DNA from: DASYRM01 sp036004405
GTDB taxonomy: Bacteria > Acidobacteriota > Vicinamibacteria > Vicinamibacterales > UBA2999
Assembly (NCBI GenBank): GCA_036004405.1
Contig: DASYRM010000032.1
Location: 1 to 53,741 of the forward strand
Length of the DNA: 53,741 nucleotides
Direction of reading: 5' to 3'
Position numbers and translations under genes: made by a program. Under the pieces are notes generated by a model. It was not told the origin of the DNA and made no database searches. It was given only the letters and a program-made list of their open reading frames with translations. This document shows, piece by piece, positions 41,448 through 49,810 of this stretch (its first letter is position 1; each line of letters starts with the position of its first letter).

Positions 41448-42131
41448 TCACGCGTGACGCCGGATGTCGCGGAGCACGCGGTCTGACTTCAACGTCTTCT
41501 CCAGGTGCATCGTGATGAGCGCCCGATGCACACGTTCCAGTTCCCGAATCGCCTGCGTCTCCACCGGCACCGTGCCGATGTCGTGCGGCGCCACCGTCCG
41601 TGCCGCCGTCAGGAACGCCCTGGCCCCGGGCGAGAGCGACTCCTTCGCATCCGGGTAGAGCCCCTGCAGCCGCAGCAGCCAGTACTCGAAGTACCGCGCC
41701 AGCGGCTCCGCCGGCGCCCCGGCCGAGAGCGCATCGAGCATCGACGCCCCCAGGCGGTAGAGCCGCTCGTCGGCGTCGGCCTCCTGCGCCCACTCGTTCA
41801 GCAGCTCGGCGAAGTAGGCCGCGTGCGTCAAGCCCTCCTGCGCGGCAGGGCCGCGCGACGGCTCCCACACGCCGCTCGTGAGCTCGAGCGGCGACCGGAT
41901 CGTCTCGGCGTAATTCAACCCGACCAGCTCGCGGCGCGCGCTTTCAAAATAGGCCACCCGCGCTTCCGTCAGCGGCTCGAGGGCGCCCATGAAGCGCGAC
42001 CTCGGCCGGCGCGCGCTCTTGGCCACTCCGCGTTTCTTGCCCCGGTCCCGCGTGAGAAACACCACCAGCCGATCGGCCTCGCCCAGGGCGTAGGTGCGCA
42101 GGACCAAGGCGTCGGCTGTATACAGGGGCAC
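41448..42131 (-). CDS. recO: DNA repair protein RecO
   Basis: 227 residues: an N-terminal OB fold (YTADALVLRTYALGEADRLV, FLTRDRGKKRGVAKSARRPRS) and a helical domain. RecO helps load RecA on SSB-coated gaps with RecR. The zinc-type cysteine cluster found in many RecO proteins is absent. The GTG start is set by the conserved PLYTADALVL; TACAAT lies 13 nt upstream. First gene of the probable operon running to mutL. Confidence 0.9.
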   Translation of the reverse strand: MPLYTADALVLRTYALGEADRLVVFLTRDRGKKRGVAKSARRPRSRFMGALEPLTEARVAYFESARRELVGLNYAETIRSPLELTSGVWEPSRGPAAQEGLTHAAYFAELLNEWAQEADADERLYRLGASMLDALSAGAPAEPLARYFEYWLLRLQGLYPDAKESLSPGARAFLTAARTVAPHDIGTVPVETQAIRELERVHRALITMHLEKTLKSDRVLRDIRRHA

Positions 42132-42246
42132 GGGAACGCCCCATATTGTACCGTTAGCCCGTTGTGCGGGCTCAAGCGTGAATTTCTAACTGGTTGTTTG
42201 ACCGCATAACGGGCCCGCCGCGCGAAGCGCGGCAGAAGAGACTGGT
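42132..42246. other. Spacer upstream of recO
   Basis: Contains TACAAT at 42150-42145 (minus strand, recO -10 candidate) and a small hairpin AGCCCG-TTGTG-CGGGCT at 42156-42172. No gene seen. Confidence 0.5.
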
Positions 42247-42298
42247 AAACAAGCCGAGGGCTCTGCCGGGACATCAGGGCGGAGCCCTCGGCTTGTTT
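42247..42298. terminator. Strong hairpin at the mgtE stop
   Basis: A perfect 17-bp stem (42247-42263 with 42282-42298, AAACAAGCCGAGGGCTC) around an 18-nt loop. The right arm ends on the first base of the mgtE stop. TTT closes the minus-strand arm, followed by ACC, so it is terminator-like for mgtE but without a long T-run. It may also shield recO from mgtE read-through. Confidence 0.7.
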
Positions 42299-43671
42299 CA
42301 CGAAGCGCGGGGCAGATACTGCGCAAACATCGTGGCCAGCCCCAAAAACGAGAAGAACCCGAACACGTCGGTCATCGTGGTGATGAAGACGGATGAGGCG
42401 AGGGCCGGATCGATATTGGCCGCGCGCAAGCCGAGCGGGACGAGCGTGCCCGCCGCGGCGGCCACGAACATGTTGATGACCATCGCCAGGCCGAGCACGA
42501 TGCCGAGCACCGGGTTGCCGCGGGTGGCCCACACGACCAGCGCCGCAAACACCCCCAGCGCCACGCCGTTGCCAATCCCGACCAGGGTTTCCTTGAGCAG
42601 CGCCTTGCGCGCGTTGGTCCACGTGAGCTCGCCGAGCGCGATCCCGCGCACGACGACCGTCAGCGTCTGCGTGCCGGCGTTACCGCCCATGCCCGCCACG
42701 ATGGGCATGAAGATCGCCAGCACCGGGAAGAGCCCGATCGTGCCCTCGAACAGCGCCACCACGCCGGCCGCCAGGAAGGCGGTGGCGAGATTGACCGCCA
42801 GCCACGGTAGCCGCTTGCGCAGCGACTCTCCGGCTGGGGTGAACGCCCGCTCGTCGCCCGCCACCCCCGCCAGGCGGTAGATGTCTTCGGTAGCCTCGTC
42901 CTTGATGACGTCGATGACGTCGTCCACCGTGATGCTGCCAACCAGCTTGTTCTCCTCGTCCACGACGGGGATGGCGAGCAGGTTGTAGGCGGCCACCTGC
43001 CGCGCCACCTCTTCCTGGTCCATGTCCACGCGGGCGCTGATCAGGTCCGACGACATGATCCGCTTGAGGGGCGTTTCGGGCGACACCAGCAGCAGGCGGC
43101 GCAACGACACGACGCCGACGAGGTGCCGGCGGTCGTCCACGACGTAGAGATAGAACACCATCTCCACTTCGCGGTTCTGCTGCAGTTCGGTGATCGCCTC
43201 GCCCACCGTCAGGTCTTCGGCCAGCGCGAAGACCTGGGGGTTCATGATGCGGCCGGCCGTCCGCTCGGCGTACTCGAGCAGGTTCTCGACCACGCCCGAT
43301 TCCTTCGGGCGCATCAGGTCCAGGACCGCCGCGGACAGTTCTTCGGGCAGGTGGTCGATCAGGGCGGCCGCGTCGTCGGACGGGATCTCCTGGGCGAGCC
43401 GGGCGATGTCCTCGGCCGAGCGGGTGGCCAGGAGCAGGCCGCCCACTTCGGGACCGAGCTCCGACAGCGCCTCCATGGCTAGGCGGCCGTGGCGATCCGC
43501 GAGCAGATTGAAGCTCGCGTCGCGGTCGCGATCGGCGAGCTCCTTGAAGACCTGTGCGAGGTCTGCCGGGTGCTGCTTCTGCAGCAGGTTCAGCAGATTG
43601 GCGGTCGCCCCCACGCGCAGGAGACGCCGGACGGAGTCGAGAACGAGGTCGATTCTGCGCTGCGCCGCCAT
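42298..43671 (-). CDS. mgtE: MgtE-family magnesium channel
   Basis: 457 residues. Residues 1-130 form the N domain (HPADLAQVFKEL, IPSDDAAALIDHL), 135-265 a CBS pair (MNPQVFALAEDLTVGEAI ... VGSITVDDVIDVI), and 285-455 five membrane helices with the pore sequence FMPIVAGMGGNAGTQTL. Intracellular Mg2+ binding to the N and CBS domains closes the channel in known members. An inverted repeat overlaps its start region. A complete, standard-length protein. Confidence 0.95.
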   Translation of the reverse strand: MAAQRRIDLVLDSVRRLLRVGATANLLNLLQKQHPADLAQVFKELADRDRDASFNLLADRHGRLAMEALSELGPEVGGLLLATRSAEDIARLAQEIPSDDAAALIDHLPEELSAAVLDLMRPKESGVVENLLEYAERTAGRIMNPQVFALAEDLTVGEAITELQQNREVEMVFYLYVVDDRRHLVGVVSLRRLLLVSPETPLKRIMSSDLISARVDMDQEEVARQVAAYNLLAIPVVDEENKLVGSITVDDVIDVIKDEATEDIYRLAGVAGDERAFTPAGESLRKRLPWLAVNLATAFLAAGVVALFEGTIGLFPVLAIFMPIVAGMGGNAGTQTLTVVVRGIALGELTWTNARKALLKETLVGIGNGVALGVFAALVVWATRGNPVLGIVLGLAMVINMFVAAAAGTLVPLGLRAANIDPALASSVFITTMTDVFGFFSFLGLATMFAQYLPRAS

Positions 43672-43672
43672 G

Positions 43673-43704
43673 GTGAGTCGTCCGTCAAGTCACAAACGAC
43701 TCAC
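43673..43704. promoter_or_regulatory. Inverted repeat overlapping the mgtE promoter and start
   Basis: GTGAGTCGT-N14-ACGACTCAC, perfect 9-bp arms. On the minus strand one arm abuts the mgtE ATG and the other overlaps TACAGT (43708-43703), a possible -10. It could be an operator, or an RNA hairpin if transcription starts further upstream. No clear Shine-Dalgarno is present. Confidence 0.45.
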
Positions 43705-43763
43705 TGTAGCACGGCCCGCGCACGGCCTCGAAGCGGTGTGCACCAAAAAGCAGCAGACCGGAT

Positions 43764-44714
43764 TCAGCGGACGGCGATCGGCGCCACGGTCGAACCGGTG
43801 CCGCCCTGAATCTTCAGGGGCTCGACGATGAGCGCGAACTCGTACGCCCGGCGCGCCGCGAGCTCGTCGAGGCGCAGGTTCTCGAGCAGATGGATGCCGT
43901 TGATGACCAGCATGATCTGGTGCACCGGCCCGGCGAGATCGGGATCCGGATTGGGCGAGATCTCCACGGCGCTGTTGTCGGCGCCCACGAGCATCGGATC
44001 CTGCCGCGCCAGCCACTCGGCCGCGGCCGTGCCGATGCCGGGGCTAACTCTCTGGTAGCGGGCGTTGTCCTTGCCCCACAGCGTGCCCCATCCCGTGTGG
44101 ATGAGAACGGCATCGCCCGGCTGCAGCGTCAGCTTCTGCGCGGCGAGCGCGTCCTGCAGGTCCTTTGGCGTGATCTCGTAGGTCTCGGCCAGCACGGCCA
44201 CGCCTTTGAGCGCCGCGATGTCGAGCAGCAGGCCCCGGGTCATCAGCCCGCCGACCTGCTCCACGCCGAGCTTCGTGAAGCCGGTGCGGCTCGCCGCCGC
44301 GTCGAGCGTCACGCAGTTGTACATGCTCGTGCCGATCATCTGATGGCTGAACGTGTCGAACTGCGTGCCGACCTGCCCGATTTCCGAGACGACGAGCTCT
44401 TCGTTCGACGCGCGGCGATTGCGGCCCGGGTCGTTGCGGGTCCGCTTGGTGAGCACCTCGAAGCGGCGTCCTGCCGGGAGCGGCATCGTCTCCGAGAGCA
44501 CGCGCCCGAGCTCGAACACTTCACCGGCCTTGATCAAACGCGTGGCCCTCAGCACCGTTTCCGGCTTCATGTGGTTGCCGGCGCCGCGCTGATCGGCGGC
44601 GCCCCACTTCGAGGGACAGCGCTGACTATCTGGAGGCGGCTGCCACCGCTGCGCCGCGGCCGGCACGGCGCCAAGCATCAGGATCGCCACTGCACAGCAA
44701 GTCGATACGCGCAT
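43764..44714 (-). CDS. Secreted cyclase-family (kynurenine formamidase-like) hydrolase
   Basis: 316 residues: signal peptide MRVSTCCAVAILMLGAVPAAAQ, then a cyclase/KynB-like fold. The metal motif, usually H-x-G-T-H-x-D-x3-H, reads GQVGTQFDTFSH, with Gln in place of two His but Asp and the last His kept, as in the 'GTQ-x-D' branch of larger cyclase proteins. Later segments VLIHTGWG and VGADNSAVEI are typical. The substrate is unknown. GGGAGG lies five bases before the start. Confidence 0.82.
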   Translation of the reverse strand: MRVSTCCAVAILMLGAVPAAAQRWQPPPDSQRCPSKWGAADQRGAGNHMKPETVLRATRLIKAGEVFELGRVLSETMPLPAGRRFEVLTKRTRNDPGRNRRASNEELVVSEIGQVGTQFDTFSHQMIGTSMYNCVTLDAAASRTGFTKLGVEQVGGLMTRGLLLDIAALKGVAVLAETYEITPKDLQDALAAQKLTLQPGDAVLIHTGWGTLWGKDNARYQRVSPGIGTAAAEWLARQDPMLVGADNSAVEISPNPDPDLAGPVHQIMLVINGIHLLENLRLDELAARRAYEFALIVEPLKIQGGTGSTVAPIAVR

Positions 44715-44760
44715 CGCATCCTCCCCTCTCCGCCTTCTCTGCCCTCTCCGCGTCCAGGCT

Positions 44761-45195
44761 CTACGTGGTCCAGCCTCCGACCTCGACGTACATCCGTTCG
44801 ACCGGAGAATACTGCCAGCAGGTGGCGGTCGTCGCATCGACGAACCCGCAGATCGTCGTGGTGTCGAAGCGCGGCGCAAGGCGACCGCTCAGCGTCTCGG
44901 AGCGCTGGATGTCACGATGCAGGTCGCGCGCCTGCGCCCGCGAGTAGCACGACAGATCCGGTTTGTCGTCGAACGGGGCCAGTTCGACAGCCATGCCGCT
45001 GCCGTCCACTACGAGGTAGTGGCCACCCGCCGCGATCGCGAATCCTCGCTGGCCGGGGCGGAACCGTCCTTGGCACCACGCCACGACGGGGGCGGTCACG
45101 CCGGCCGCCGCCACCATGCGCCGGACGGACGAGGGGACCTGCGCCTCGGCATGCGCTGTCAGCGCGAGCAGCAGAAACACGACTGCGCGCGTCAT
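44761..45195 (-). CDS. Small secreted protein of unknown function
   Basis: 144 residues with a signal peptide (MTRAVVFLLLALTAHAEAQ). The mature part has four cysteines (WCQGRF, SCYSRAQ, TTICGF, TCWQYS) that could form two disulfides, and GFAIAAGGHYLVVDGSGMAVELA. No known domain is recognised. Its ATG overlaps the stop of the deaminase gene (ATGA). Confidence 0.65.
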   Translation of the reverse strand: MTRAVVFLLLALTAHAEAQVPSSVRRMVAAAGVTAPVVAWCQGRFRPGQRGFAIAAGGHYLVVDGSGMAVELAPFDDKPDLSCYSRAQARDLHRDIQRSETLSGRLAPRFDTTTICGFVDATTATCWQYSPVERMYVEVGGWTT

Positions 45196-45671
45196 GCGTC
45201 CTCGTGACGGGTCCAGAATCCGTCGTGCACCGCACGCGCTTCGTCCACGAGCAACGGGCCGGTGACGGTCACGCGATCCTTCGCGCGCGCGAAGAGATCG
45301 CGGCACGGCACCAGAAAGCTGCCACCGGCAAGCCTGGCGAGCTCGTTGGCCGGCAGCGCGTAGACCAGCGAGCGGATGCCGGCCCAATACATCTTGCCCA
45401 CACACATCGCGCACGGCTCACAGCTGGTGTAGAGAACGCTGCGCGCAATCTGGTCCGGCGTGAGGCGCCTGATCGCGTCGGCGACGAGGTTGGATTCCGC
45501 GTGGGCGGTCGGATCCCGGTCGGTGTGGACGGTGTTGCGCGCCGTCAGTTCCACGGTGCCGTCGAGCACGAGCAGCGCACCGAACGGATGGTTACCTGCC
45601 GCGCGCGCTTCCCGCGACAGATCGATGACACGCCTGACGAGGCCGTCGTCGACGGCGGCGTCGGATCTCAT
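45192..45671 (-). CDS. Nucleoside/guanine deaminase of the cytidine deaminase-like superfamily
   Basis: 159 residues. Zinc site and catalytic Glu are present: H57 and E59 in TAHAESN, C87 and C90 in SCEPCAMC. The NHPFGALLV and TDRDPTAHAE segments are like those of guanine deaminase and tRNA adenosine deaminase relatives; the length fits a free-nucleobase or nucleoside deaminase rather than TadA, but this is not certain. It is cytosolic. The gap 45672-45783 downstream of the NTF2-like gene's end shows no gene. Confidence 0.85.
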   Translation of the reverse strand: MRSDAAVDDGLVRRVIDLSREARAAGNHPFGALLVLDGTVELTARNTVHTDRDPTAHAESNLVADAIRRLTPDQIARSVLYTSCEPCAMCVGKMYWAGIRSLVYALPANELARLAGGSFLVPCRDLFARAKDRVTVTGPLLVDEARAVHDGFWTRHEDA

Positions 45672-45783
45672 GCGGTCGCTCGCGCCTTCTCCACCGCGAA
45701 GCCACCCAACACGAGCTTGACCCCGGAACGGACGAGCACCCGGGCGAACGACACGCGACTCAGGTCGCCCACCCTGGTCGACG

Positions 45784-46236
45784 TCACGGCCGCGATTCCG
45801 ACAGCTCCTCGAAGATCAGCCACGCCCCGCCAGGCCCCGGCCCCACCAGCATGGAGATGGGAGCGGTGTAGTTCTTCAGTACTGAAAAGCGCGCGCAGAC
45901 GACCCGCACGCGCGCCGCTTCGGCTGCGTACGTGCAGCCCGAGTAGCGGCTCAGGTCGTTCCTCGCCTTGGCCAGCGGGATCGCCTGCCGCACCAGCAGC
46001 TTGTACTGGGCGGTCGGCACGGTCGCCTCGCGCACTTCGCCGGTCGGGTACGTGCGCCGGTTCCGGATGACCGCGTCGTCAGCATAGAGATCGGCCACCG
46101 TTGGATCGAAAGCCGCCTCGAGCGCGACGTACCGGTTCCACAACTGCTCCGCCTTGCCACGCGCGTCGGCAGACAGGCCCTGCGCGCCGGCGACCGCTGG
46201 AAGCAGGACGAGGAGAACCGCGAGCCGCGTAACCAT
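45784..46236 (-). CDS. Secreted NTF2-like protein
   Basis: 150 residues: signal peptide MVTRLAVLLVLLPAVAGAQ, then an NTF2/SnoaL-like fold suggested by EQLWNRYVALEAAFDPTVADLYADDAVIRNRR and the closing GGAWLIFEELSESRP. Two cysteines (GCTYAAEAARVRVVC) may pair. No catalytic residues are evident. Its ATG shares a base with the stop of the SnoaL-like gene upstream (TAATG), so the two are co-translated. Confidence 0.65.
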   Translation of the reverse strand: MVTRLAVLLVLLPAVAGAQGLSADARGKAEQLWNRYVALEAAFDPTVADLYADDAVIRNRRTYPTGEVREATVPTAQYKLLVRQAIPLAKARNDLSRYSGCTYAAEAARVRVVCARFSVLKNYTAPISMLVGPGPGGAWLIFEELSESRP

Positions 46237-46649
46237 TACGACAGAGCGGCGGGAGGCGCCAGCGATTGCAGCAGCGCTCCCAGATTCCAGGCGTCCCAGC
46301 CGCGGACGATCTTGCCATCCTCGAACTCGAGCCAGCTCATGCCACGGAACGAAACGGTCTTGTTGGTGGCCGCGAATCCCAAGGCATCGCCCGTGTGCGT
46401 GGCCTGCCCGCGCCAGCGGACGGCGACCTTGTCTCCCTGCTCGACGACGTCCTCGACCTCGATCGCAATGTCGGGAAAGGCGCCGAACAGCAGCGTCCGC
46501 GCGTCGAGGAAGTCCTGCCGGCCGTGCACGATGCGGTCTTCCATCACGCCCGTGCACTCGCCGGCCAGCAGCTCGAGGACCGTGGCTTCCCCGCCGGGCT
46601 GCCAGACGTCGCGGAACCAGCGGCGCGCCAGCGTTTCGTTCTCACCCAT
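46236..46649 (-). CDS. SnoaL-like / ester cyclase family protein
   Basis: 137 residues of the SnoaL-like polyketide-cyclase-related fold: ARRWFRDVWQPGGEATVLEL, a central RWRGQATHTGD and the typical end FEDGKIVRGWDAWN. Such small cone-shaped proteins are diverse, and enzymatic activity cannot be assumed. AAGGAGGAG lies just before ATG 46649, the best ribosome site in this part. No signal peptide. The 96-bp gap 46650-46745 holds no other gene. Confidence 0.8.
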   Translation of the reverse strand: MGENETLARRWFRDVWQPGGEATVLELLAGECTGVMEDRIVHGRQDFLDARTLLFGAFPDIAIEVEDVVEQGDKVAVRWRGQATHTGDALGFAATNKTVSFRGMSWLEFEDGKIVRGWDAWNLGALLQSLAPPAALS

Positions 46650-46745
46650 GACTCCTCCTTCGAGTACCTGCGGATGAAACGGACCGAGGTCCGCGAATGT
46701 TACGTGATCGGGCGATTGGAGCGGCACCACGCCCGAAACGCCGGC

Positions 46746-47144
46746 TCAGGGCTCGCCTGGCCCGACGAGATCCCAGAGGTTGCCGTACAGATCGGCGAAC
46801 ACCGCCACGGTGCCATAGGGCTCGACGCGGGGAGCACGGACGAACGTCACGCCCGCCGTCACCAGGTCGCGGTGGTCGCGCCAGAAATCATCGGTGCGGA
46901 GAAAAAAGGCGACACGACCACCCGTCTGCCGACCCACCGCGGCCCGTTGCTCGTCCGTCGAGGCGCGCCCCAGGACCAGGCCCGTGCTGCCGGCGCCGGG
47001 CGGCGCCACCACGACCCACCGCTTGTCCTGCTCGGGAACGTAGGTGTCTTCGACGAGCACGAATTTCAGCGTCTGGGTGAAGAACGCGATCGCCTCGTCA
47101 TAGTCACGAACGACGAGCGTCACCAGCGCGATCGTTTGCTGCAC
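46746..47144 (-). CDS. VOC-family (glyoxalase/bleomycin-resistance-like) protein
   Basis: 132 residues with a paired beta-alpha-beta-beta-beta fold: TLVVRDYDEAIAFFTQTLKF at the start, FFLRTDDFWRDHRDLVTAGV midway, and VAVFADLYGNLWDLVGP at the end, where the usual metal Glu is replaced by Asp. Function within the superfamily cannot be assigned. The GTG start gives QQTIALVTLVVRDYDEA, a normal N-terminus. Confidence 0.82.
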   Translation of the reverse strand: MQQTIALVTLVVRDYDEAIAFFTQTLKFVLVEDTYVPEQDKRWVVVAPPGAGSTGLVLGRASTDEQRAAVGRQTGGRVAFFLRTDDFWRDHRDLVTAGVTFVRAPRVEPYGTVAVFADLYGNLWDLVGPGEP

Positions 47145-47155
47145 GAGTGCTCACC

Positions 47156-47191
47156 CACTCTGCCCACTCTGCCCACTCTGCCTACTCTGCC
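47156..47191. repeat. 9-bp tandem repeat ending at the era stop
   Basis: Four units: CACTCTGCC three times and TACTCTGCC once. The last base is the first base of the era stop codon. Same unit length and position relative to a gene end as the array at 4625-4650, but a different sequence. Confidence 0.8.
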
Positions 47192-48123
47192 TATTCGGTC
47201 TGCCGGTTCTGGGCCTCGATATCGTCGAGCAGCCGCTCGTTGTCGCGCCACTCGGCCTTCACCTTCACGTGCAGGTCGAGATAGACCCGCCGCTCCAGCT
47301 CGCGCTGGATCTCGGCGCGCGCGGCGGTGCCGATCTCCTTGATCATCGCGCCGCCGCGGCCGATGACGATCGGCTTCTGCGACTCGCGCTCCACCAGGAT
47401 GGTGCAGTACAGCTTGGCGATGCCGTCGTCGCCGCTCTCGTCGAACTGATCAACCACCACGGTGGTTGAAAACGGCAGCTCGTCGTGCGTCAGCCGCAGC
47501 ACCTGCTCGCGCACGATCTCGGCGGCGAAGAAACGCTCGGTCTGGTCGGTGACGTACTCGGGCGGATACATCGCCTCGCCCTCGGGCAGATAGGTCAGGA
47601 GCAGGCGCTCGAGGACGTCCACGTTGGTCCCGTCCGCGGCCGAGAGCGGCACGAACTCGACGAACGGGTGCGCCTGCCGGTACGAGTCGAGCAGCGGCAG
47701 CAGACGCACCTTCTTGATCAGGTCCACCTTGTTGAGGGCAAGGATCGTCGGGGTCTTCAGCTCCTTGAGCACGTGGAGCATGAACCGATCGCCGGGACCG
47801 GCTTTGACCGAGGCGTCCACGACGAGCGCCACCACGTCCACGTCGCGCATCGCCTCGAGCGCCGTGTCCACCATGCGGGCGTTCATCCGGTGCGTCGGCT
47901 TGTGGACCCCGGGCGTATCCACGAACACGATCTGACCGGCCGGCGACTCGCCTGCGGCCGCGTAGTTCTTCACGCCGCGCACGCGGGCGCGCGTCGTCTG
48001 CGGCTTGTCCGACACGATGGCCAGCTTCTGGCCGATGATCCGGTTGAGGAGCGTGGACTTCCCGGCGTTGGGGCGCCCGATGAGCGCCACCGCCCCGCTC
48101 TTGAACGGCGCCGCGCCGTCCAT
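47191..48123 (-). CDS. era: GTPase Era
   Basis: 310 residues. The GTPase domain has G1 GRPNAGKSTLLN, G3 DTPGVHK and G4 LNKVDL, and a C-terminal KH domain with VIGRGGAMIKEIGTAAR. Era assists 16S rRNA 3' end maturation and 30S assembly. It overlaps corC by one base (TGATG) at the end of the hisS-era operon, which also has the 16S-processing nuclease ybeY, a functional match. The stop lies at a 9-bp repeat array. Confidence 0.96.
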   Translation of the reverse strand: MDGAAPFKSGAVALIGRPNAGKSTLLNRIIGQKLAIVSDKPQTTRARVRGVKNYAAAGESPAGQIVFVDTPGVHKPTHRMNARMVDTALEAMRDVDVVALVVDASVKAGPGDRFMLHVLKELKTPTILALNKVDLIKKVRLLPLLDSYRQAHPFVEFVPLSAADGTNVDVLERLLLTYLPEGEAMYPPEYVTDQTERFFAAEIVREQVLRLTHDELPFSTTVVVDQFDESGDDGIAKLYCTILVERESQKPIVIGRGGAMIKEIGTAARAEIQRELERRVYLDLHVKVKAEWRDNERLLDDIEAQNRQTE

Positions 48124-49352
48124 CAGTCTTCCTCCTGTGAGGTCTGCCGGCGCACACGCACGCGGGTGATCCGGCGACGCTCCACCTCCAGCACTTCCAC
48201 CGACAGATCGCCAAGGTCGAAGGCCTCGCCGACATACGGCATGCGGCCCAGGTGCGACAGCAGGTATCCGCCCAGCGTCTCGAACCCTTCGCGCTCGATG
48301 GTCACGCCGAGCCGGTCGCGCACCTCGTCCACGCTGACCTTGCCGCTGAAGACGAACACGCCGTCGCCCTCGTCGGTGACCGTCTCGCTCTCGACGTCGT
48401 ATTCGTCGCGGATCTCGCCGACGATCTCCTCGAGCAGGTCCTCAACGGTCACGAGCCCCGCGGTGCCGCCGTACTCGTCCACGACGATCGCCAACTGCAC
48501 CTGGCGCCGCTGCATCTCCTTCAGCAGGTCGGACACGCGCTTGCTCTCCGGCACGAAGGTGGCCGCCCGCATCAGCGTCGTCAGCGGCGGCTCGGCGCCG
48601 GGCGGCAGGGCCACCAGATCCTTCACGAACGCGATGCCGACGATGTTGTCGAGGCTCTCGCGGTAGACCGGCATGCGCGAGTACTGCTCTTCGCGGAACA
48701 CCGACCGCAGGTTCTGCAGCGTGCTGTCCACCGGCACAGCCACGATGTCGGGGCGCGGCGTCATCACTTCCTTCACGACCGTCTCGGTGAAGTCCACGAT
48801 CGACTGCAGCAGCTCGCGGCCTTCCTCTTCGGAGATGTCGTTCTCGTCGGCCGGCGTTTCAGGCGCCGGCGTGGCTTCGGTGCTGGCGGCGCCGTTGGCC
48901 GAGGCCTCCCGCTCCCGCTCGCGCCGCCCGATCACCTCGATCAGGGCGACCGTAATCGGCGTCAACAGGCTCGCGAGCGGCGTGAAGACCGGCAGCAGGA
49001 CGTCGAGCACTTCTTCGGGATCGCGACGCACGATCGCCATCGGAATCAGGTGCTCGCAGACGATGACGAAGGCCACGAACGAGACGATGAACACGGTCAC
49101 CGACCGGGCGCTCTGGATGTCGCTCGACCGGGCGATGAGCACCGCGGCCATCACGGTGACCAGCCCGATCAAGATGCGGACGGGGATGAAGAGATAGAGC
49201 GGGTCGTCGAGGTACTGGCCGAGCTGCTCGCTCCGGCCGCCGCGCTCGGCCATCAGCCGCAACGACAGCCGCATCAGCGCGCTGAAGGCGGTCTGGACGG
49301 TGCCGAGAAAAATCGCGGCACAGGAGACGAGAAAGAGCGCGAGCGGGGTCAT
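48123..49352 (-). CDS. corC: HlyC/CorC-family membrane protein with CBS pair
   Basis: 409 residues: an N-terminal CNNM/DUF21-type membrane domain (helices at about 3-22, 55-75, 88-110 and 125-142), a CBS pair (about 195-320, MTPRPDIVAVPVDS ... IVVDEYGGTAGLVTVEDLLEEIVGEI) and a C-terminal CorC_HlyC domain (330-400). The group is linked to Mg2+ or other cation export. An Ala/Pro/Glu-rich linker follows the membrane part. ATGA overlap with ybeY. It is often found next to ybeY and era. Confidence 0.9.
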   Translation of the reverse strand: MTPLALFLVSCAAIFLGTVQTAFSALMRLSLRLMAERGGRSEQLGQYLDDPLYLFIPVRILIGLVTVMAAVLIARSSDIQSARSVTVFIVSFVAFVIVCEHLIPMAIVRRDPEEVLDVLLPVFTPLASLLTPITVALIEVIGRREREREASANGAASTEATPAPETPADENDISEEEGRELLQSIVDFTETVVKEVMTPRPDIVAVPVDSTLQNLRSVFREEQYSRMPVYRESLDNIVGIAFVKDLVALPPGAEPPLTTLMRAATFVPESKRVSDLLKEMQRRQVQLAIVVDEYGGTAGLVTVEDLLEEIVGEIRDEYDVESETVTDEGDGVFVFSGKVSVDEVRDRLGVTIEREGFETLGGYLLSHLGRMPYVGEAFDLGDLSVEVLEVERRRITRVRVRRQTSQEED

Positions 49353-49810
49353 CGGCGCATGCGCGGCACCTTCACGGCGCTCGCCCGCTCGATCAAGCCC
49401 TCACGAAGTCCGCCCTTGCGCCGCAGCCGTGCCTCGAGCCGCGCCATCCGTCCGCCGTCGTGCTCGTGATCGTAGCCGAGCAGGTGCAGAAGTCCATGCA
49501 GCGCCAGCACTCGGACCTCGGTGGGGAAATCGTGCCCCGCCCCGCGGGCCTGGCGGCGCGCCACGCCCCTGGCGATCACCACGTCTCCCAGTACTTCCGG
49601 CTCATCCGCCGGAAACGACAGCACATCGGTCGCCCGGTCCGTGCGGCGATAGGTGCGGTTGAGCTCCTGGATCCGGCGATCCGCCACCAGCGCCACCGTG
49701 ACGTGGCCGCGCGCCCGGGCCGGCGCCACCCGGCGCAGCCACCGCGACAGGGCGTTCGCCTCGCCGCCGGCGCCTACGACTTCTACGTGAAGGGTGCGTG
49801 ATGCCGTCAC
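49349..49810 (-). CDS. ybeY: Endoribonuclease YbeY
   Basis: 153 residues with the zinc motif H-x3-H-x5-H in HGLLHLLGYDHEHD and the conserved NRTYRRTDRATDVLSFP. It processes 16S rRNA and takes part in ribosome quality control. The N-terminus overlaps phoH by four bases (ATGA), and it overlaps corC the same way. The C-terminal 30 residues are unusually Arg/Leu-rich. Confidence 0.95.
   Translation of the reverse strand: MTASRTLHVEVVGAGGEANALSRWLRRVAPARARGHVTVALVADRRIQELNRTYRRTDRATDVLSFPADEPEVLGDVVIARGVARRQARGAGHDFPTEVRVLALHGLLHLLGYDHEHDGGRMARLEARLRRKGGLREGLIERASAVKVPRMRR

Noticed and set aside
43672..43763. Mg2+ riboswitch (M-box) before mgtE
   Set aside because: The leader is too short and has no M-box-like multi-helix structure, only one inverted repeat.
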